Shown: piece by piece, positions 31,771 through 33,478 of the stretch | Position numbering within the stretch: the first letter of the stretch is position 1 | How the letters are laid out: each line of letters starts with the position of its first letter | Assembly: GCA_024305105.1 (NCBI GenBank) | Contig: JAMWZA010000049.1 | Location: 1-33,478, forward strand | Direction: 5' to 3' | DNA length: 33,478 bases | From: Marinoscillum sp. | GTDB lineage: Bacteria > Bacteroidota > Bacteroidia > Cytophagales > Cyclobacteriaceae | Notes under the pieces: generated by a model | Database searches by the model: none | Told to the model about the DNA's origin: nothing | The model's input: only the letters and a program-made list of their open reading frames with translations | Translations under genes and position numbers: made by a program

Positions 31771-33422
31771 TACTCCCTTCTCAAAATCTGACCATCTTGT
31801 ATCAGTCGCTCTTCAAGCTGCTCATAAGGCACTTCCTGTACACTCTGGCCATTGTCAATACTGAGTACTGCAGCCGTGGCTGCTGACTGCCCCAATACCA
31901 TGTATACAGGTTCCATGCGAATGGAGCCAAAAGCCACATGGGAAGCGGACAGGCAAATGGGTACCAACAGATTATCACATTCCTTCTTCTTTGGGCGAAT
32001 TGACTGGTAACTGATGGGGTAATTAGGAGTGCCCATCCAATAGGTACCTTCTCTCCTGAGTTGTCCCTTCTCATCGACTATGGAGGATACGTAGTGGCAG
32101 TCCAGCCAGTAAGTAGCCAGACCTATCGATTCAGGAGCGATTTCGTTGCCTGTGCAGTTGTGCTCTGTCATCACATAGTCGCTCATCATTCTCCTTGCTT
32201 CTCGCACATAGAGCTGGTGCGGGAAATTCCCATTGTCAATAAACTCATCTTTGGGGAGTCCCCAATTTTGCATCTCCTCACGGATATGCTCAGGCACACG
32301 AGGGTCGTTGCCCAAAAACCACAATTTACCCAATGCATAATCCTTGTGCATTTGCGCTATTCCGGCCCTGGTATCATAGTCACCTTCTGTATAATCATAG
32401 TTGGCCCCTACAAAATCCAAATGATTTGTATCTGTCTTTCTGTTAGGCATTGGAGTAAGGGTGATCAGTTTTTTCCTCAAAGGGATATTAGGATCTAATT
32501 CCAATTCTCTTGCCAGCACCTCAAACCACAACTGATCATAGCCTTCGGGCTTCTCTATAGGCACCCTATTGCTGGGATCGTCGGTGAGTGTAAGTCTATA
32601 GCAGTAGGTCTGCATGCGCTTGTCAGCGCTGCCCGGTTTGATATCCGGATTGTCTTCTATAAATGGCAACAAACCTGAGGTCGGATCACCCTTTTTCAGA
32701 TAAGGATCTACGGAAACCTCACCACTTTCACTTTGCAAGCCAATGACGTCATTTGGTCTGAATCCATTATAGGTTTCGTTAAAATCCTTGTTAGCATCTC
32801 TGCCATACGTATAGGAGACTCCCGCTCTGGCCATGAGGTCACCTTCATAGGTGGCATCGATAAATACACGAGCGGTGTATTCCTCTCCATTCTCCATTTT
32901 GATGCGTTGAATGGACTTCCCATTTTTAAATACCCCATTATTCAGGTCAAGTCGCTGGTTAAAAACCACCTTAACGCCTGCTTCCAGAAGCATGGTACGC
33001 ATAATATCCTCAGCAACATGAGACTCATATACCCACTGCATAGACAATGAATCACGTTTCCCCTTGAATACCCTTTTCACGATGGACTCGAAATATTCTT
33101 CCCTATCCTGATTTTTCCAGGCGGCAGGCTGAAGGTAATACTGATAGATTCGCTGATAAAACTCTCTGGACAAGCCGCCAATAGAGAGGTGCGAATTGAT
33201 ATCGGTAGCGGTAAGTCCGGAGGTGGTGGTACCGCCTACATGGTTAGAGTTGGAAATAAGCACAACATTTTTACCCATTCTACCTGCCTGCACTGCGGCT
33301 GTCACACCTGCGGAGGTCTCTCCATATACACAGATGTCATACTGCCCGTAGGTACTCAGGCTCAAAAAAATGAGCGCAATAAAAATGCTGTTTCTAAATC
33401 GGGATGTCTTCAATCGAAACAT
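31770..33422 (-). CDS. Exported FAD-dependent oxidoreductase (PF12831 type), no accessory domain
   Basis: The start is placed at the ATG at 33422 (550 residues) because it opens the signal peptide (to about STYGQ); an ATG at 33443 would add seven residues. The FAD-binding start is YDICVYGETSAGVTAAVQA, followed by NHVGGTTTSGLTATD and IDATYEGDLMARAGVSYTYGRD, closely parallel to the FAD protein at 24696-26699. Both also share DPRVPE, HQLYVREARRM-like and LVPICLSASHVAFGSIRMEPV blocks. It lacks the golvesin-like tail and appears not lipidated, so it may be soluble in the periplasm. It is the first gene of the locus visible in this window. Confidence 0.87.
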   Translation of the reverse strand: MFRLKTSRFRNSIFIALIFLSLSTYGQYDICVYGETSAGVTAAVQAGRMGKNVVLISNSNHVGGTTTSGLTATDINSHLSIGGLSREFYQRIYQYYLQPAAWKNQDREEYFESIVKRVFKGKRDSLSMQWVYESHVAEDIMRTMLLEAGVKVVFNQRLDLNNGVFKNGKSIQRIKMENGEEYTARVFIDATYEGDLMARAGVSYTYGRDANKDFNETYNGFRPNDVIGLQSESGEVSVDPYLKKGDPTSGLLPFIEDNPDIKPGSADKRMQTYCYRLTLTDDPSNRVPIEKPEGYDQLWFEVLARELELDPNIPLRKKLITLTPMPNRKTDTNHLDFVGANYDYTEGDYDTRAGIAQMHKDYALGKLWFLGNDPRVPEHIREEMQNWGLPKDEFIDNGNFPHQLYVREARRMMSDYVMTEHNCTGNEIAPESIGLATYWLDCHYVSSIVDEKGQLRREGTYWMGTPNYPISYQSIRPKKKECDNLLVPICLSASHVAFGSIRMEPVYMVLGQSAATAAVLSIDNGQSVQEVPYEQLEERLIQDGQILRRE

Positions 33423-33464
33423 AACTTGGTTTTCTAATTTCATATAATGATTTAGTAAGAGGGG

Positions 33465-33478
33465 GAACCTCTCGGTTC
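33465..33478. promoter_or_regulatory. Inverted repeat GAACC-N4-GGTTC at the window edge
   Basis: A perfect 5-bp dyad with a 4-nt centre ends exactly at the last base, about 43 nt upstream of the first gene of the polysaccharide locus. Four G residues precede it, so the repeat could be longer if C residues follow beyond the edge. It could be an operator or the terminator of the next gene upstream. Confidence 0.35.

Noticed and set aside
1-33478. CRISPR arrays, tRNA or rRNA genes, insertion sequences, prophage or defence genes
   Set aside because: I looked for direct repeat arrays, cloverleaf-like structures and transposase or integrase motifs on both strands and saw none.

Overview
The window looks like a chromosomal segment of a Bacteroidota bacterium, probably a marine one of the Cytophagales/Flammeovirgaceae type. 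This rests on protein style and two specific signs: a C-terminal type IX secretion (T9SS) sorting domain, and a Bacteroidota promoter (TTG-N20-TATGTTTG). The species assignment is inference. All genes except the one at 11023-12366 and a doubtful 38-codon ORF are on the minus strand.

Region 1 (1-10686) is a nitrous oxide respiration operon. In transcription order: an Rrf2/NsrR-like Fe-S regulator, a RIC/ScdA di-iron repair protein, a cytochrome c lipoprotein, a fasciclin lipoprotein, a clade II-type NosZ lipoprotein, a membrane protein fused to NosL, a second NosL fused to a predicted outer-membrane barrel, NosD, NosF, NosY, and a membrane protein with a His-rich motif that runs off the left edge. 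A promoter with an inverted-repeat operator over its -33 element precedes the regulator, suggesting autoregulation of the operon by NO or Fe-S status. No NosR is seen; the cytochrome c is the likely electron donor.

Region 2 (10687-12849) holds a plus-strand lipoprotein with a ricin-type lectin domain and a PL7-like alginate-lyase domain, its intrinsic terminator, a 38-codon ORF with its own strong terminator, and a possible gene remnant. A tandem pair of TTGG-N4-CCAA dyads lies upstream of the lyase.

Region 3 (12850-33422) is a tightly packed polysaccharide-degradation locus of eleven genes: two exported FAD-dependent oxidoreductases of the PF12831 type, three paralogous clan GH-A (GH2-barrel-like) proteins, two GH3 enzymes, two formylglycine sulfatases, a SASA-type acetylesterase and a CstA-family transporter. 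Most junctions overlap or are separated by about 10 nt, with two longer gaps that contain inverted repeats. The set suggests stepwise desulfation, deacetylation, oxidation and hydrolysis of a sulfated, acetylated glycan outside the cytoplasm, with import of a small product by the CstA-like protein. No SusC/SusD pair is present in the window; it may lie beyond the right edge. The substrate cannot be read from the sequence.

No tRNA, rRNA, CRISPR array or insertion sequence was recognised.
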